Positions 39,475 to 49,378 are shown, counted from the stretch's first letter. The stretch: DNA of 64,000 bases from Pseudomonas sp. ACN8 (GCF_002303925.1 NZ_MRCS01000004.1:1-64000); one strand, 5' to 3'. The notes: generated by a model from the letters alone, not told the origin. Numbers and translations are program-made.

Positions 39475-41288
39475 GCACTTCGGTCCTCGGACGGTTGCAG
39501 GCTCACGCCCGGTGCGCCTGCGCGCAGCTTCAGGGTAATCAGGGCGCCGCCCTCCTTGTGGTTGGCGAACGACAGTTCACCGCCGAAGGCGCGCATCAGG
39601 GTTTCGCAAATTGCCAGCCCCAAGCCAAGGCCCTGGGTACGGGTCTTGGTGGTGTAGAACGGCTCGCTGGCGCGCCCAAGGGCTTCCATGCAAAAGCCGG
39701 GACCGTTGTCGCGAATGTACAGGTTGACGCCATCGGCCGTGGATTGGGCACTGAGCCAGAGTTTACGTGGCGGGCCTTTTTCGGTCAGGGCATCCAGGGC
39801 GTTTGCCAGCAGATTGCCGAGAACCTGGCGCAGGCGGGTTTCCCCGGCCTCGACCCACAGGGTGGCGGCGGGCAAGTCGCGGATCAGCTCGACTTCCATG
39901 CTGCGTCGACGTTTGGCCAGCAAGGCCAGGGCATCGTCCAGCGCCGGTTGCAGGGCGACGCTTTCCGGGGCATGCCGGTCGCGGCGGGCAAAGGCGCGCA
40001 GGTGGGCGATGATCGAGGCCATGCGCCCGGTCAATTCGCTGATCAGCTTGAGGTTGCCGCGGGCATCGTCGGTGCGCTGGTGGTCGAGCAACACTTCGGC
40101 GTTTTCCGCGTAGCTGCGAATCGCTGCCAGCGGTTGATTGAGTTCGTGGCTGATGCTCGCCGACATGGTGCCCAGTGCCGACAATTTGCCGGCCTGCACC
40201 AGATCATCCTGGGCGCGGACCAGCTCTTGTTGGGCCTGTTCGCGTTCCAGCACTTCCTGTTTCAGGCGCCGGTTCAGGCCTTCGAGATCGCTGGTGCGCT
40301 CGGCGACCCGGCCTTCCAGCTCGCGGCGGGCCTTGGCTTCGAAAGCAATGCGCTCGAGATAATGGCGGCGGCGCTGCATCATCAGGCCAAGCAGCAGCAT
40401 CAACACCAGCAACGCTGCACCACCGATGGCCACCACCGTGCGCACCGGGCGGTCGATCAAGGTGCGCGGGGCGAGGATGCTGACGTCCCAGCCGGTTTCG
40501 GCGATCTGTTGGGTTTGGGTCAGCCAGGCATTGGGATTGAGCTTCAGCGGTTTTGGATCGCGGGTTGGATAGGGCTGGATCGCCGTGATGGCTTTGCTTT
40601 CGTCCTCGCTCAACGGGCGGGTCGAGCGGAATCGCCACTCCGGTCGCGAGGTGAGAATGACCACGCCGTTGTGGTCGGTCAGCAGCAGTTGTTCCGGGGT
40701 TTTGCCCCACAGGCTTTCGGTGTGGTCGAGGTCGACCTTGACCACCAGCACACCGACGATTTTTTCGCCGTTACGCACGCCGGCGGCGAAGAAGTAACCG
40801 CGCTTGGCGGAGGTCGTGCCCAGGCCGAAAAAGCGCCCGAGCCGCCCGGCCATGGCTTCGCTGAAATACGGCCGGAAGGAAAAATTGCGCCCGACGAAAC
40901 TGTCGTGTTTGTCCCAGTTGGAGGCGGCCAGGGTCTTGCCCGTGGCGTCCATCAGGTACATGACTTCGGCACCGGTCTGGGTGGCGATGTTTTTCAGCAG
41001 GCGGTTGGCGTTGCCTTGGGTGACGCCATCGTCCGGTGCGCCGAGCACGGCGCGCAGGGCCGGCAGGTCGCCGAGGATCTGCGGCAACACTTCATAGCGG
41101 TGCAGGGTACCCAGCAGGTTGGCGACGTAGAGGTCGAGGGTCTGACGATTCTGACTGGCCAGCTCGCTGCGGTAGTAACGCTCGGCGAGATGCTCCAGCG
41201 GCCACAGCAACGGCGCCAGGCACAGTGCCAGCAGGGCCAGGCTGCGCCAACGGGGTCTGGGAGGGAGAGTCGGTTTCATGAGCAGCAT
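39471..41288 (-). CDS. dctB: C4-dicarboxylate sensor kinase DctB
   Basis: A 605-residue membrane sensor kinase. A first membrane segment near residues 15-33, a periplasmic dCache-like sensor to about 285, a second segment (VVAIGGAALLVLMLLLGLMM), a coiled coil (about 310-370), HisKA motif SASISHELNQPLAAIRSYAEN, and HATPase boxes NLLANALDAL, DNGPGF and GLGLGLAIC. Succinate, fumarate and malate are the usual ligands. The start could be 41288 or, three codons later, 41279. The sequence is intact. Confidence 0.92.
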   Translation of the reverse strand: MLLMKPTLPPRPRWRSLALLALCLAPLLWPLEHLAERYYRSELASQNRQTLDLYVANLLGTLHRYEVLPQILGDLPALRAVLGAPDDGVTQGNANRLLKNIATQTGAEVMYLMDATGKTLAASNWDKHDSFVGRNFSFRPYFSEAMAGRLGRFFGLGTTSAKRGYFFAAGVRNGEKIVGVLVVKVDLDHTESLWGKTPEQLLLTDHNGVVILTSRPEWRFRSTRPLSEDESKAITAIQPYPTRDPKPLKLNPNAWLTQTQQIAETGWDVSILAPRTLIDRPVRTVVAIGGAALLVLMLLLGLMMQRRRHYLERIAFEAKARRELEGRVAERTSDLEGLNRRLKQEVLEREQAQQELVRAQDDLVQAGKLSALGTMSASISHELNQPLAAIRSYAENAEVLLDHQRTDDARGNLKLISELTGRMASIIAHLRAFARRDRHAPESVALQPALDDALALLAKRRRSMEVELIRDLPAATLWVEAGETRLRQVLGNLLANALDALTEKGPPRKLWLSAQSTADGVNLYIRDNGPGFCMEALGRASEPFYTTKTRTQGLGLGLAICETLMRAFGGELSFANHKEGGALITLKLRAGAPGVSLQPSEDRSA

Positions 41289-41385
41289 GCGCCTGTGGGT
41301 ACAGGCGCATTATGCCTAGGCTTGCGGGCGCAGTCTGCGGACTGTGGGCCAGGCGTGTTTTTGCGCTGAAACGTGCGCCGGGTTT

Positions 41386-41931
41386 TCAGGCGAAGACTTC
41401 GGCGTCCTTGAGGAATGCAGCGGCCTGGTCCTTTGCCGACAGCTGCGGCGGGCCTTCCAGTTGCCAATCGATAGCCAGGTCCGGGTCGTCCCAGCGAATG
41501 CTGCGCTCGGCGGACGGGGTGTAGTAATCGGTGGTTTTGTAGAGGAACTCGGCAAAATCGCTCAGCACCACGAAACCGTGGGCAAAGCCTTCCGGAATCC
41601 AGATCTGGCGGTGGTTCTCGGCGGACAGGACCACCGCCACCGATTTGCCGAAATGTGGCGAACTGCGGCGGATGTCCACGGCAACGTCGAGTACTTCACC
41701 GGCCGTGACGCGAACCAGTTTGCCTTGAGTGTTCGTCAGTTGGTAATGCAAGCCACGCAACACGCCTTTTTGCGAGCGGGAATGGTTGTCCTGAACGAAC
41801 TGAGTGTCCAGGCCGGTGGCTTCTTCGAAAGCCCTGGCGTTGAAGCTCTCATAAAAGAAACCACGTTCGTCGCCAAAGACCTTGGGTTCAAGGATCAGAA
41901 CACCGGGCAGGTCGGTGGTCACTACATTCAT
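41386..41931 (-). CDS. rfbC: dTDP-4-dehydrorhamnose 3,5-epimerase
   Basis: A 181-residue cupin epimerase (RmlC) of dTDP-L-rhamnose synthesis. The motifs ERGFFYESFNARAFEEATG, FVQDNHSRSQKGVLRGLHYQ and IPEGFAHGFVVLSDFAEFLYK are diagnostic, with the catalytic His and Tyr. rmlA, rmlB and rmlD are not adjacent, so the gene is an orphan here. The frame upstream to 42045 enters REP-like sequence, hence the start at 41931. Confidence 0.93.
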   Translation of the reverse strand: MNVVTTDLPGVLILEPKVFGDERGFFYESFNARAFEEATGLDTQFVQDNHSRSQKGVLRGLHYQLTNTQGKLVRVTAGEVLDVAVDIRRSSPHFGKSVAVVLSAENHRQIWIPEGFAHGFVVLSDFAEFLYKTTDYYTPSAERSIRWDDPDLAIDWQLEGPPQLSAKDQAAAFLKDAEVFA

Positions 41932-42009
41932 GGTGGCTCTCCAGAGTGTGCGTTTGATGGTCGCCATTCTTGCGCAAAGCGCTGGTCGGGGCGAGTACCA
42001 AAACAAAAC

Positions 42010-42034
42010 CTGTGGGAGCAAGCCCGCCCCCACA
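42010..42034. repeat. Single variant REP
   Basis: TGTGGGAGCAAGCCCGCCCCCACA, a palindromic REP-like unit between the divergent rfbC and aminotransferase genes. Confidence 0.7.
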
Positions 42035-42119
42035 AATGCCTTCATACCGGCCCGGGGGGTTGCGTATCGCCCGAACCAGTGGCGATATAGGCGCCTAATA
42101 AAATTTCAGGGGTCGTTGT

Positions 42120-45032
42120 ATGCCGCTCGCCACGTTGATTCATCGCGCCAGTTTGCCCAGCCCGCAGGTGTCTGCGGAGCAAGCGCTAGAGCTGCTGGAA
42201 GAACATTACGGGTTCAGCGGAAAACTGCACGCCCTTGGCAGCCAGCAAGACCTGAACTACCGCGTCGACAGCGAACGCGGACGTTTCGTCCTGAAAATCT
42301 GCCGTGGCGACTACTCGGTACTGGAACTTCAGGCACAACATGCCGGGCTCAAGCATCTGGGAGAGCACCCGGATGTTCAGGTGCCGCGTGTTATCGCGGC
42401 GAAAAACGGTGCAGACCTGCTGTCTCTGGACCTGGGGGGCCAGGCAGTGCACGTTCGCCTGCTCGACTACATCGAAGGCCAGCCCCTGACGAGCCTCGGT
42501 CATTTCAACCCGACGGTGGTGTCCGGTTTCGGTCGCCTGTGCGGTGAAATGGACCTGGCCCTGGCGGATTTCGACCATCCGGGTCTGGTGCGAACCCTGC
42601 AGTGGGATGCCCGTCATGCTCACGCCCTGATCGCGCACTTGCTGCCGGTGATCAAGGATGAGGCCCGGCGCAAACTGATCATTGACGCGTCCGGGCAAGC
42701 CGAGCGGCATTTGCAGCCACTGCGGGACAAACTGCCGGTGCAGGCCATTCACATGGACATCACCGACGACAACGTGGTGTGGCAGCGCGACGCGCAGCGC
42801 CATTGGCAGCTGCAAGGCGTGATCGATTTCGGCGACCTGGTGCGCACCTGGCGCATTACCGATCTGTCGGTGACCTGCGCCGCGCTGCTGCATCATGGCG
42901 AGGGCGATCCGTTCTGCATTTTGCCGGCCATCCAGGCGTATCACGCAGTCAATCCGTTGCAGCACGAAGAACTGCTGGCGCTGTGGCCGCTGATCGTCGC
43001 CCGCGCGGCGGTGTTGGTGCTCAGCGGCGAACAGCAGGTCAGCATCGATCCGGGCAATGCCTACAGCCGCGACAACCTGGTCCATGAATGGGAAATCTTC
43101 CGTGTGGCCACGTCGGTGCCGTTGGCGCTGATGGAAGCGGCGATCCTCACCGCCGTCGGCCAGAACCTGCCCACCATCGGCAGTGAAGGGTTCGCGCCGC
43201 TGTTGCCGAGCCTGGTAGGGCGTGAGTTCGCGCTGATCGACCTGGGCGTGCTTAGTCCGCATTTCGAGGCCGGTAACTGGGAGCAGGAAGGCGTCGATCA
43301 ACGCCTGCTGGATGAAGCGGCCGCGGCACATGGCTTGGCGGCCAGTCGTTACGGGCAATACCGGCTGTCCCACACCCGCCCGGACAGCGCCGCCGAACCG
43401 GACACTTGCCCGTTGCATGTCGAGTTGCGTGTGCCTCAGGGCACGGCGGTCGAAGCGCCGTTTGCCGGAGTGGTGCATCACCCATCGGCGGACGTGCTGC
43501 AACTGGACGGCCCGCAACTGAGTGTGCGGCTTTGGGGCGTCACGCCGTCGCTGCACAGCGGCGCGGCACTGGTCAAAGGCCAGGTACTGGGATCGGTCAG
43601 CGGGCCATTGATCGTGCAGTTGTGCCGTGGCGCGTCGATCAATGCGCCGTTGTTCTGCACGCCTTCGCGCGCGGCGGCCTGGCAAGCGCTGTGCCCATCG
43701 CCGGCAGCGTTGCTGGGGCTGGCCTGTGACGCCGAAGCCGAGCTCGACGGACCGACCTTGCTGGCTCGGCGCGATGCCAGCTTCGCCCGCACGCAAAAAC
43801 ACTATTACGTTGATCCGCCGCGCATCGAGCGCGGCTGGCGCAACCATTTGATCGACATGCAGGGCCGCTCTTACCTCGACATGCTCAACAACGTCGCGGT
43901 GCTGGGTCACGGCCATCCGCGCATGGCCGCCGTCGCCAGTCGTCAGTGGTCGTTGCTAAACACCAACTCGCGTTTCAACTACGCGGCCGTGGCCGAGTTT
44001 TCCGAACGGTTGCTGAAGCTGTCACCGGATGGCATGGACCGGGTGTTCCTGGTCAACAGCGGCAGCGAGGCCAACGACCTGGCGATTCGCCTGGCGTGGG
44101 CCTACAGCGGCGGCCGCGACATGCTCAGTGTGCTGGAGGCCTATCACGGCTGGACGGTGGGCGCGGACTCGGTGTCGACCTCGATCGCCGACAACCCCAA
44201 GGCGCTGAGCAGCCGCCCGGACTGGGTGCACCCGGTGACCGCGCCAAACACCTATCGCGGTGAATTCCGTGGCCCCGACAGTGCGCCGGATTATGTGCGC
44301 AGCGTCGAGCACAACCTGGCGAAAATCGCCGAGCAGAAACGCCAACTGGCCGGTTTCATCTGCGAGCCGGTGTATGGCAATGCCGGTGGAATCTCGCTGC
44401 CCCCAGGTTATTTGAAACAAGTCTATGCCATGGTCCGGGCCAGAGGCGGCGTGTGCATCGCCGATGAAGTGCAGGTGGGCTACGGGCGCATGGGCGATTT
44501 CTTCTGGGGCTTCGAAGAGCAGGGCGTGGTGCCGGATATCATCACCATGGCCAAGGGCATGGGCAACGGCCAGCCACTGGGCGCGGTCATCACCCGTCGG
44601 GAAATCGCCGAGGCGCTGGAGGCCGAGGGCTACTTCTTCTCCTCCGCCGGCGGTAGCCCCGTCAGCTGCCAGGTCGGCATGGCCGTGCTGGATGTGATGC
44701 AAGAGGAAAAACTCTGGGAGAACGCCCAGATCGTAGGCGGGCACTTCAAGACGCGCCTCGAAGCGTTGATCGATATTCATCCGTTAGTGGGCGCGGTGCA
44801 CGGTTCCGGTTTCTACCTGGGCGTCGAGTTGATTCGCAACCGCGAAACCCTGGAGCCGGCCACCGAAGAAACCACCGCTCTGTGCGATCGCTTGCGTGAG
44901 TTGGGGATTTTCATGCAGCCGACCGGCGATTACCTGAACATCCTCAAGATCAAGCCGCCGATGGTCACTTCGCGCCAGAGCGTGGATTTCTTCGTGGACA
45001 TGCTGTCGAAGGTGCTCGCGGAAGGGTTGTAA
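42120..45032 (+). CDS. Kinase-M23-like-aminotransferase fusion protein
   Basis: A 970-residue cytosolic fusion. Residues about 20-340 form an aminoglycoside-phosphotransferase/hydroxylysine-kinase-like kinase (catalytic HMDITDDNVVW and metal-binding VIDFGD). About 430-530 form a lipoyl/M23-peptidase-like barrel (AVEAPFAGVVHHPSADVLQLDG). About 550-970 form a class III aminotransferase with HGWT, CIADEVQVGYGRMG and the PLP lysine in TMAKGMGNGQPLGAV. The kinase plus phospho-lyase-like aminotransferase suggests phosphorylation and elimination of an amino alcohol or amine. It is followed by agmatine deiminase, pointing to amine or polyamine catabolism. Confidence 0.85.
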   Translation: MPLATLIHRASLPSPQVSAEQALELLEEHYGFSGKLHALGSQQDLNYRVDSERGRFVLKICRGDYSVLELQAQHAGLKHLGEHPDVQVPRVIAAKNGADLLSLDLGGQAVHVRLLDYIEGQPLTSLGHFNPTVVSGFGRLCGEMDLALADFDHPGLVRTLQWDARHAHALIAHLLPVIKDEARRKLIIDASGQAERHLQPLRDKLPVQAIHMDITDDNVVWQRDAQRHWQLQGVIDFGDLVRTWRITDLSVTCAALLHHGEGDPFCILPAIQAYHAVNPLQHEELLALWPLIVARAAVLVLSGEQQVSIDPGNAYSRDNLVHEWEIFRVATSVPLALMEAAILTAVGQNLPTIGSEGFAPLLPSLVGREFALIDLGVLSPHFEAGNWEQEGVDQRLLDEAAAAHGLAASRYGQYRLSHTRPDSAAEPDTCPLHVELRVPQGTAVEAPFAGVVHHPSADVLQLDGPQLSVRLWGVTPSLHSGAALVKGQVLGSVSGPLIVQLCRGASINAPLFCTPSRAAAWQALCPSPAALLGLACDAEAELDGPTLLARRDASFARTQKHYYVDPPRIERGWRNHLIDMQGRSYLDMLNNVAVLGHGHPRMAAVASRQWSLLNTNSRFNYAAVAEFSERLLKLSPDGMDRVFLVNSGSEANDLAIRLAWAYSGGRDMLSVLEAYHGWTVGADSVSTSIADNPKALSSRPDWVHPVTAPNTYRGEFRGPDSAPDYVRSVEHNLAKIAEQKRQLAGFICEPVYGNAGGISLPPGYLKQVYAMVRARGGVCIADEVQVGYGRMGDFFWGFEEQGVVPDIITMAKGMGNGQPLGAVITRREIAEALEAEGYFFSSAGGSPVSCQVGMAVLDVMQEEKLWENAQIVGGHFKTRLEALIDIHPLVGAVHGSGFYLGVELIRNRETLEPATEETTALCDRLRELGIFMQPTGDYLNILKIKPPMVTSRQSVDFFVDMLSKVLAEGL

Positions 45033-45040
45033 ACACATCC

Positions 45041-45131
45041 CCTGCAGGAGCGAGCCTGCTCGCGATAGCGGTCTTTCAGTCGAAAAAACTGTGACTGACA
45101 TGGCCCCATCGCGAGCAGGCTCGCTCCCACA
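45041..45131. repeat. REP pair (REPIN)
   Basis: Inverted REP cores directly after the fusion gene; the left one reads GCAGGAGCG instead of GTAGGAGCG. Confidence 0.9.
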
Positions 45132-45155
45132 TGGATCGCGGTATTAGTTCGATTG

Positions 45156-45217
45156 ATATCGGCTTTTTATCGATTGTTTTTGTAACGCTGGATGTAAGGT
45201 GCTTTAAAAGCCGATAT
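45156..45217. promoter_or_regulatory. Inverted repeat upstream of aguA
   Basis: ATATCGGCTTTT (45156-45167) and AAAAGCCGATAT (45206-45217) are perfect 12-base arms 38 bases apart in an AT-rich stretch about 90-150 bases upstream of aguA. A related TATCGATTG/TATCGGATA follows each arm. It is a good candidate for a regulator site controlling aguA. Confidence 0.6.
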
Positions 45218-45305
45218 TTATCGGATATAAAGTGGCCAGTCCACGGCGTGTACCAATGCGCTTCCATTTCTGTCAGGCATCAATGCCACTCCGGAGTCCT
45301 GAGCC

Positions 45306-46412
45306 ATGACCACGTTGAACAGCACCCCTCGCGCCGACGGCTTCTACATGCCAGCCGAATGGGCACCGCAAACCCAGACCTGGATGATCTGGCCCGAGCG
45401 CCCGGACAACTGGCGCCTGGGGGGCAAACCGGCACAAGCCGCCCACGTGGCAGTGGCCAAGGCCATCGCCCGTTTCGAGCCAGTGACCGTGGCGGTTTCC
45501 GCCGGTCAGTACGAAAACGCCCGTGCCCGTCTGGACGTGCCGAATATTCGCGTGGTTGAAATGTCCAGTGACGACGCCTGGGTTCGCGACACCGGCCCGA
45601 CTTTCGTCATCAACAACAGTGGCGAAGTTCGTGGCGTGAACTGGGACTTCAACGCCTGGGGCGGTTTTGACGGCGGTTTATATTCGCCATGGAACCGCGA
45701 CTCGCAGGTCGGCGGCAAGATCCTCGAGATCGAGCGCAGCCCACGCTACCGCACCGAAGGCTTTGTGCTGGAAGGCGGTTCGATCCACGTCGACGGCGAA
45801 GGCACCCTGATCACCACCGAAGAATGCCTGCTCAACCGCAATCGCAACCCGCACATGAACCGCGCAGAAATCGAAGCGCTGCTGAGCGCGAACCTGGCTG
45901 TGGATAAAATCATCTGGTTGCCGGATGGCTTGTTCAACGATGAAACCGATGGCCATGTGGATAACTTCTGCTGCTACGTGCGCCCGGGCGAAGTGCTGCT
46001 GGCCTGGACCGATGATCCACAGGACCCGAACTACCCGCGCTGCCAGGCGGCGATGAAAGTGCTGCAAAGCAGCACCGACGCCAAGGGCCGCCCGTTCACG
46101 GTGCACAAGATGCCGATCCCGGGTCCGCTGTTTGCGACCGAGGAAGAATGCGCCGGTGTCGATCCGGTGGATGGTACGCAGGAGCGTAATCCGACTGTTC
46201 GTCTGGCCGGTTCCTACGTGAACTTCCTGATCGTCAACGGCGGCATCATCGCACCGTGCTTTGACGACCCGCAGGATGGCCCGGCGAAAGAGATCTTGCA
46301 GAACCTGTTTCCACAGCATGAAGTGGTGATGGTGCCTGGTCGTGAACTGTTACTGGGGGGCGGCAATATTCACTGCCTTACCCAGCAACAACCCGCGCCG
46401 CACAAGGAGTGA
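45306..46412 (+). CDS. aguA: Agmatine deiminase AguA
   Basis: A 368-residue enzyme that hydrolyses agmatine to N-carbamoylputrescine in arginine-to-putrescine breakdown. Motifs: [10 protein letters not shown] (substrate Asp), [35 protein letters not shown] (His/Asp), and the catalytic Cys in [15 protein letters not shown]. The partner aguB is not adjacent. A terminator follows. Confidence 0.95.
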   Translation: MTTLNSTPRADGFYMPAEWAPQTQTWMIWPERPDNWRLGGKPAQAAHVAVAKAIARFEPVTVAVSAGQYENARARLDVPNIRVVEMSSDDAWVRDTGPTFVINNSGEVRGVNWDFNAWGGFDGGLYSPWNRDSQVGGKILEIERSPRYRTEGFVLEGGSIHVDGEGTLITTEECLLNRNRNPHMNRAEIEALLSANLAVDKIIWLPDGLFNDETDGHVDNFCCYVRPGEVLLAWTDDPQDPNYPRCQAAMKVLQSSTDAKGRPFTVHKMPIPGPLFATEEECAGVDPVDGTQERNPTVRLAGSYVNFLIVNGGIIAPCFDDPQDGPAKEILQNLFPQHEVVMVPGRELLLGGGNIHCLTQQQPAPHKE

Positions 46413-46482
46413 GTTAGGTCGTAACAGCTTGAGTTGATTGCGAAATCCCTCGGGCTGTCAATCTGCCTCCAGGATTGCACGG

Positions 46483-46515
46483 AGCCCGCGGCCCTACAGG
46501 CCTGCGGGCTTTTTT
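46483..46515 (+). terminator. Rho-independent terminator of aguA
   Basis: Stem AGCCCGCGGCC / GGCCTGCGGGCT with one bulge, 5-base loop and a run of T residues. Confidence 0.92.
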
Positions 46516-46655
46516 GTAACTATAAGGACACACTTCAGACACCTTGGCACAGCTCTTGTATCTCTGCTGGTGTAACTCGGGGGAGGGAGGACTTCTATGT
46601 TCTGTCATAAACCTTGGATAAGTTAGCCGCTCACAAACCGGGAGAGAGCGCTGAA

Positions 46656-46868
46656 ATGAACGCCGAAGTGAACGTAGTGAGCGACAAGGCGTTGCATCCC
46701 CTGGCAGTAAATAGCGAATCGCTCCAGATCCTGGCGCACTGGTTCAAGTCCAATGGAATGCGTCAGATCAGCGATACTGATCCGCGCCGGACGATGATCG
46801 AGCGTTACCCTGCTGGTTTATTCAGCGAAGCGGAACTGGATGCGTTGTGGGATGTAATGGAAGGATAA
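46656..46868 (+). CDS. Small hypothetical protein
   Basis: A 70-residue protein beginning MNAEVNVVSDKALH. Upstream frame to 46614 is open, but GGGAGAGAG lies before 46656, fixing the start. Residues ILAHWFKSNGMRQISDTDPRRTMIERYPAGLFSEAELDALWD form a compact helical region. It is acidic, soluble and has no signal. I do not recognise it, but it has a ribosome site and its own terminator. Confidence 0.75.
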   Translation: MNAEVNVVSDKALHPLAVNSESLQILAHWFKSNGMRQISDTDPRRTMIERYPAGLFSEAELDALWDVMEG

Positions 46869-46897
46869 GAAGAACTACAACGGATTGAACAAAAAAG

Positions 46898-46927
46898 AGC
46901 GCTGCCGGGATGGCAGCGCTTTTTTTT
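46898..46927 (+). terminator. Rho-independent terminator
   Basis: Perfect stem AGCGCTGCC / GGCAGCGCT, 5-base loop, seven T residues; an A-run on the other side allows it to work both ways. Confidence 0.93.
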
Positions 46928-46956
46928 GCGCAGATTCATGTAATCACCGCGATCCC

Positions 46957-46981
46957 TTGTGGGAGCGAGCCTGCTCGCGAA
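46957..46981. repeat. Single REP
   Basis: One REP core without partner before the DsbA-like gene; it is the last REP I see before the right edge. Confidence 0.85.
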
Positions 46982-47158
46982 GACGTCCGACCAGTCAGCA
47001 TCTATATCGACTGACCCACCCCTATTGCAGGGTTTTGTGGCACAACCATTCGACCGATTCAAGCAACAGACTGAAAGCCAATCCGGCGTTTTTCCGGGGC
47101 CGCCGCCGCACTAACCTGCCGACATCGAATTTTCCTGAATTTCTGTCGGAGCTTTCCC

Positions 47159-47830
47159 ATGATCCTGCATTACATCTACGACCCCTTGTGCGGTTGGTGC
47201 TACGGCGCCAAGCCGCTGGTGCAGGCCGCCCAAGCTGTGCTGCCCGTGATTGCCCACGGCGGCGGCATGATGACCGGGGCCAATCGGCAAAAGGTTTCAC
47301 CACAACTGCGCAGTTACCTCATGCCCCACGATCGGCGCATTGCGGAATACAGCGGGCAGCCGTTCGGCGAAGCCTATTTCGAAGGTTTGCTGCGTGATCA
47401 CAGCGCCGTGTTCGACTCGGCGCCACCTATCGCTGCGGTGCTGGCTGGCGAGCAAATGGCCGGTCGCGGGCTGGAGTTGTTGGGGCGATTGCAAAGTGCT
47501 CACTACGTGGAGGGGCGCCGTATTGCCGATGAGTCGGTATTGTTTGAACTTGCCCACGGCATGGGGCTGGACCGCGAAGCCTTCGAAAGGGCCTTCAGGG
47601 CGGCCGACACCGAAGGCCATGTCAGGAACAGTCGGGCTCTTCTGGCCAAGGTCGGCGGGCAGGGCTTTCCGACCCTGGCGCTTGAGCACGATGACCAGTT
47701 CACCCTGATCGACATCGGGCCATGGCTGGGTAAACCCCAGGCATTTGCGCAGTGGCTGGGTCAGTCGCTGCCCGATCACGGATCATCCGAATCCGTTGCA
47801 GCCTGTGGCCTCGATGGTTGCGCAGATTGA
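47159..47830 (+). CDS. DsbA-family thiol oxidoreductase-like protein
   Basis: A 223-residue thioredoxin-fold protein with the active-site motif CGWC at residues 11-14, within DPLCGWCYGA. It lacks a signal peptide, so it should be cytosolic, unlike periplasmic DsbA; it resembles the FrnE/2-hydroxychromene isomerase type. The C-terminus ends CGLDGCAD, with two extra cysteines. The partner or substrate is unknown. Confidence 0.85.
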   Translation: MILHYIYDPLCGWCYGAKPLVQAAQAVLPVIAHGGGMMTGANRQKVSPQLRSYLMPHDRRIAEYSGQPFGEAYFEGLLRDHSAVFDSAPPIAAVLAGEQMAGRGLELLGRLQSAHYVEGRRIADESVLFELAHGMGLDREAFERAFRAADTEGHVRNSRALLAKVGGQGFPTLALEHDDQFTLIDIGPWLGKPQAFAQWLGQSLPDHGSSESVAACGLDGCAD

Positions 47831-47966
47831 ATATTCCTGCCGCGTAAAGCAATTTCTTAGACGATTTTCGCCTGTTTTTAGACGATTCATGAAATTGACA
47901 CATCGTTAAGGGCGCGGCTACGATTCGGCCCAACGCCTGTGGCCGACCGCCACGATCAAAAATTAT

Positions 47967-48005
47967 AAAAAGGCCCGCCGCGAGAAATCGTGGGCGGGCC
48001 TTTTT
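47967..48005. terminator. Bidirectional terminator before the porin gene
   Basis: Stem AAAAAGGCCCGCC / GGCGGGCCTTTTT with a 13-base loop; T-rich ends on both strands. It ends the DsbA-like gene and lies 87 bases before the porin start. Confidence 0.9.
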
Positions 48006-48091
48006 GTTTTCGCATTGAAATAAGAGCGCGATAGCGCCGTTTCGGCCGTTCGACACAGCGCGTATCAACCGCAAATAAGGAAAAGAACAAA

Positions 48092-49378
48092 ATGTTGAAC
48101 AAGCGAATCAGCCTGATCGCTCTGGGGATGTTGAGTGCGACACAGGCCATGGCGAACGACCAGGCCGAATCCAAGGGTTTTGTTGAAGACAGCAGCCTCA
48201 AAGTGCTGCTGCGCAACGCCTACATCAATCGTGACTTCAAAGACGGCAACCCGGATAAATCCGAGTGGGGCCAGGCGGCCATCGGCACGTTCTCGTCCGG
48301 CTTCACCCAGGGTACCGTCGGTGTGGGTGTGGATGCTTTCGGGTTGTACGCACTGAACCTGGAGCGCAGCGAAGACCGCAGCGGCGCGCAAGGCATCGAT
48401 TTCTTCAAGAAGGGCGACAGCGGCCAGCCGGCGGACGACCTGTCCAAGGGCGGCGCGGCGATCAAGTTCCGCCTGTCCAGCACCACCCTGACCTACGGCG
48501 ACCAGATGCCGGCCCTGCCGGTGCTGAGCTACGACAACTCGCGCCTGCTGCCGGAAAGCTACACCGGCACCCTGATCACCTCCAAAGAGATCAAAGGCCT
48601 GCAACTGGACGCCGGCCGCTTCACCGCCGAATCGCGCAAAAGCGCCGAAGGCCGTGACAGCGGTGGCTTGAAGTCGATCAACGTATTGGGCGGTAGCTAC
48701 CAGTTCACCGAGCAATTCAAGGCCGCGCTGTACGCTTCCGACGTCGAAGACGTGCTGAAGAAGCAATACGTGAACGCCAACTACGTGTTCCCGATCGACA
48801 AGGATCAGTCCCTGACCCTGGACTTCAACGGCTACCGCACCAAGCTGGACGATTCCTACGTCCGCGAAAACGGTATCACCGGCGACGACAACAAGATCTG
48901 GAGCCTGGCCGCCACCTTCATCACCGGCCCGCACTCGTTCACCCTCGCGCACCAGCGCAGCACCGGCGACAGCAACCTGGGCTACGCCTACGGCGGCTAC
49001 CAGAAAGACCAGGGCCGCATCGGCGACGGCGGCAACACCATCTACCTGGCGAACTCCTACTGGTCCGACTTCAACGCCGAAGACGAACGCAGCTGGCAAC
49101 TGGGCTACGGCCTGGACTTCAGCACCTTCGGTGTACCGGGCCTGAGCTACAACGTGGCCTACGTGCGCGGCGACAACATCACCACGTCCACCAGCGAAGG
49201 CGGCACCGAGCGCGAGATCTTCAACCAGATCAAATACGTCGTCCAAAGCGGCCCGGCCAAAGACCTCAGCGTGAAACTGCGCAGCTCGGTCCTGCGCGTG
49301 TCGCAGAAGTCGAGCGAGTACAACGTCAGCGGCAACGAAGTGCGTGTGTTTGTGGATTACCCGGTCAATATTTTCTGA
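48092..49378 (+). CDS. OprD-family outer membrane porin
   Basis: A 428-residue specific porin of the OprD family. The signal peptide is MLNKRISLIALGMLSATQAMA; the mature part starts NDQAESKGFVEDSSLKVLLRN and contains the usual family features WGQAAIGTFSSGFTQGTVGVG and GDQMPALPVLSYDNSRLLPESYTG. The length and alternating strands fit an 18-strand barrel. Members take up basic amino acids or aromatic and other carboxylates; the substrate cannot be told here. A terminator follows. Confidence 0.93.
   Translation: MLNKRISLIALGMLSATQAMANDQAESKGFVEDSSLKVLLRNAYINRDFKDGNPDKSEWGQAAIGTFSSGFTQGTVGVGVDAFGLYALNLERSEDRSGAQGIDFFKKGDSGQPADDLSKGGAAIKFRLSSTTLTYGDQMPALPVLSYDNSRLLPESYTGTLITSKEIKGLQLDAGRFTAESRKSAEGRDSGGLKSINVLGGSYQFTEQFKAALYASDVEDVLKKQYVNANYVFPIDKDQSLTLDFNGYRTKLDDSYVRENGITGDDNKIWSLAATFITGPHSFTLAHQRSTGDSNLGYAYGGYQKDQGRIGDGGNTIYLANSYWSDFNAEDERSWQLGYGLDFSTFGVPGLSYNVAYVRGDNITTSTSEGGTEREIFNQIKYVVQSGPAKDLSVKLRSSVLRVSQKSSEYNVSGNEVRVFVDYPVNIF

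Noticed and set aside
39495..41369. 624-codon plus-strand frame opposite dctB
   Set aside because: Antisense shadow rich in Gln, Ala and Gly without domains.
42186..43916. 576-codon minus-strand frame opposite the fusion gene
   Set aside because: Shadow of the kinase part; composition His/Arg/Gln-rich as expected for a reversed GC-rich frame.
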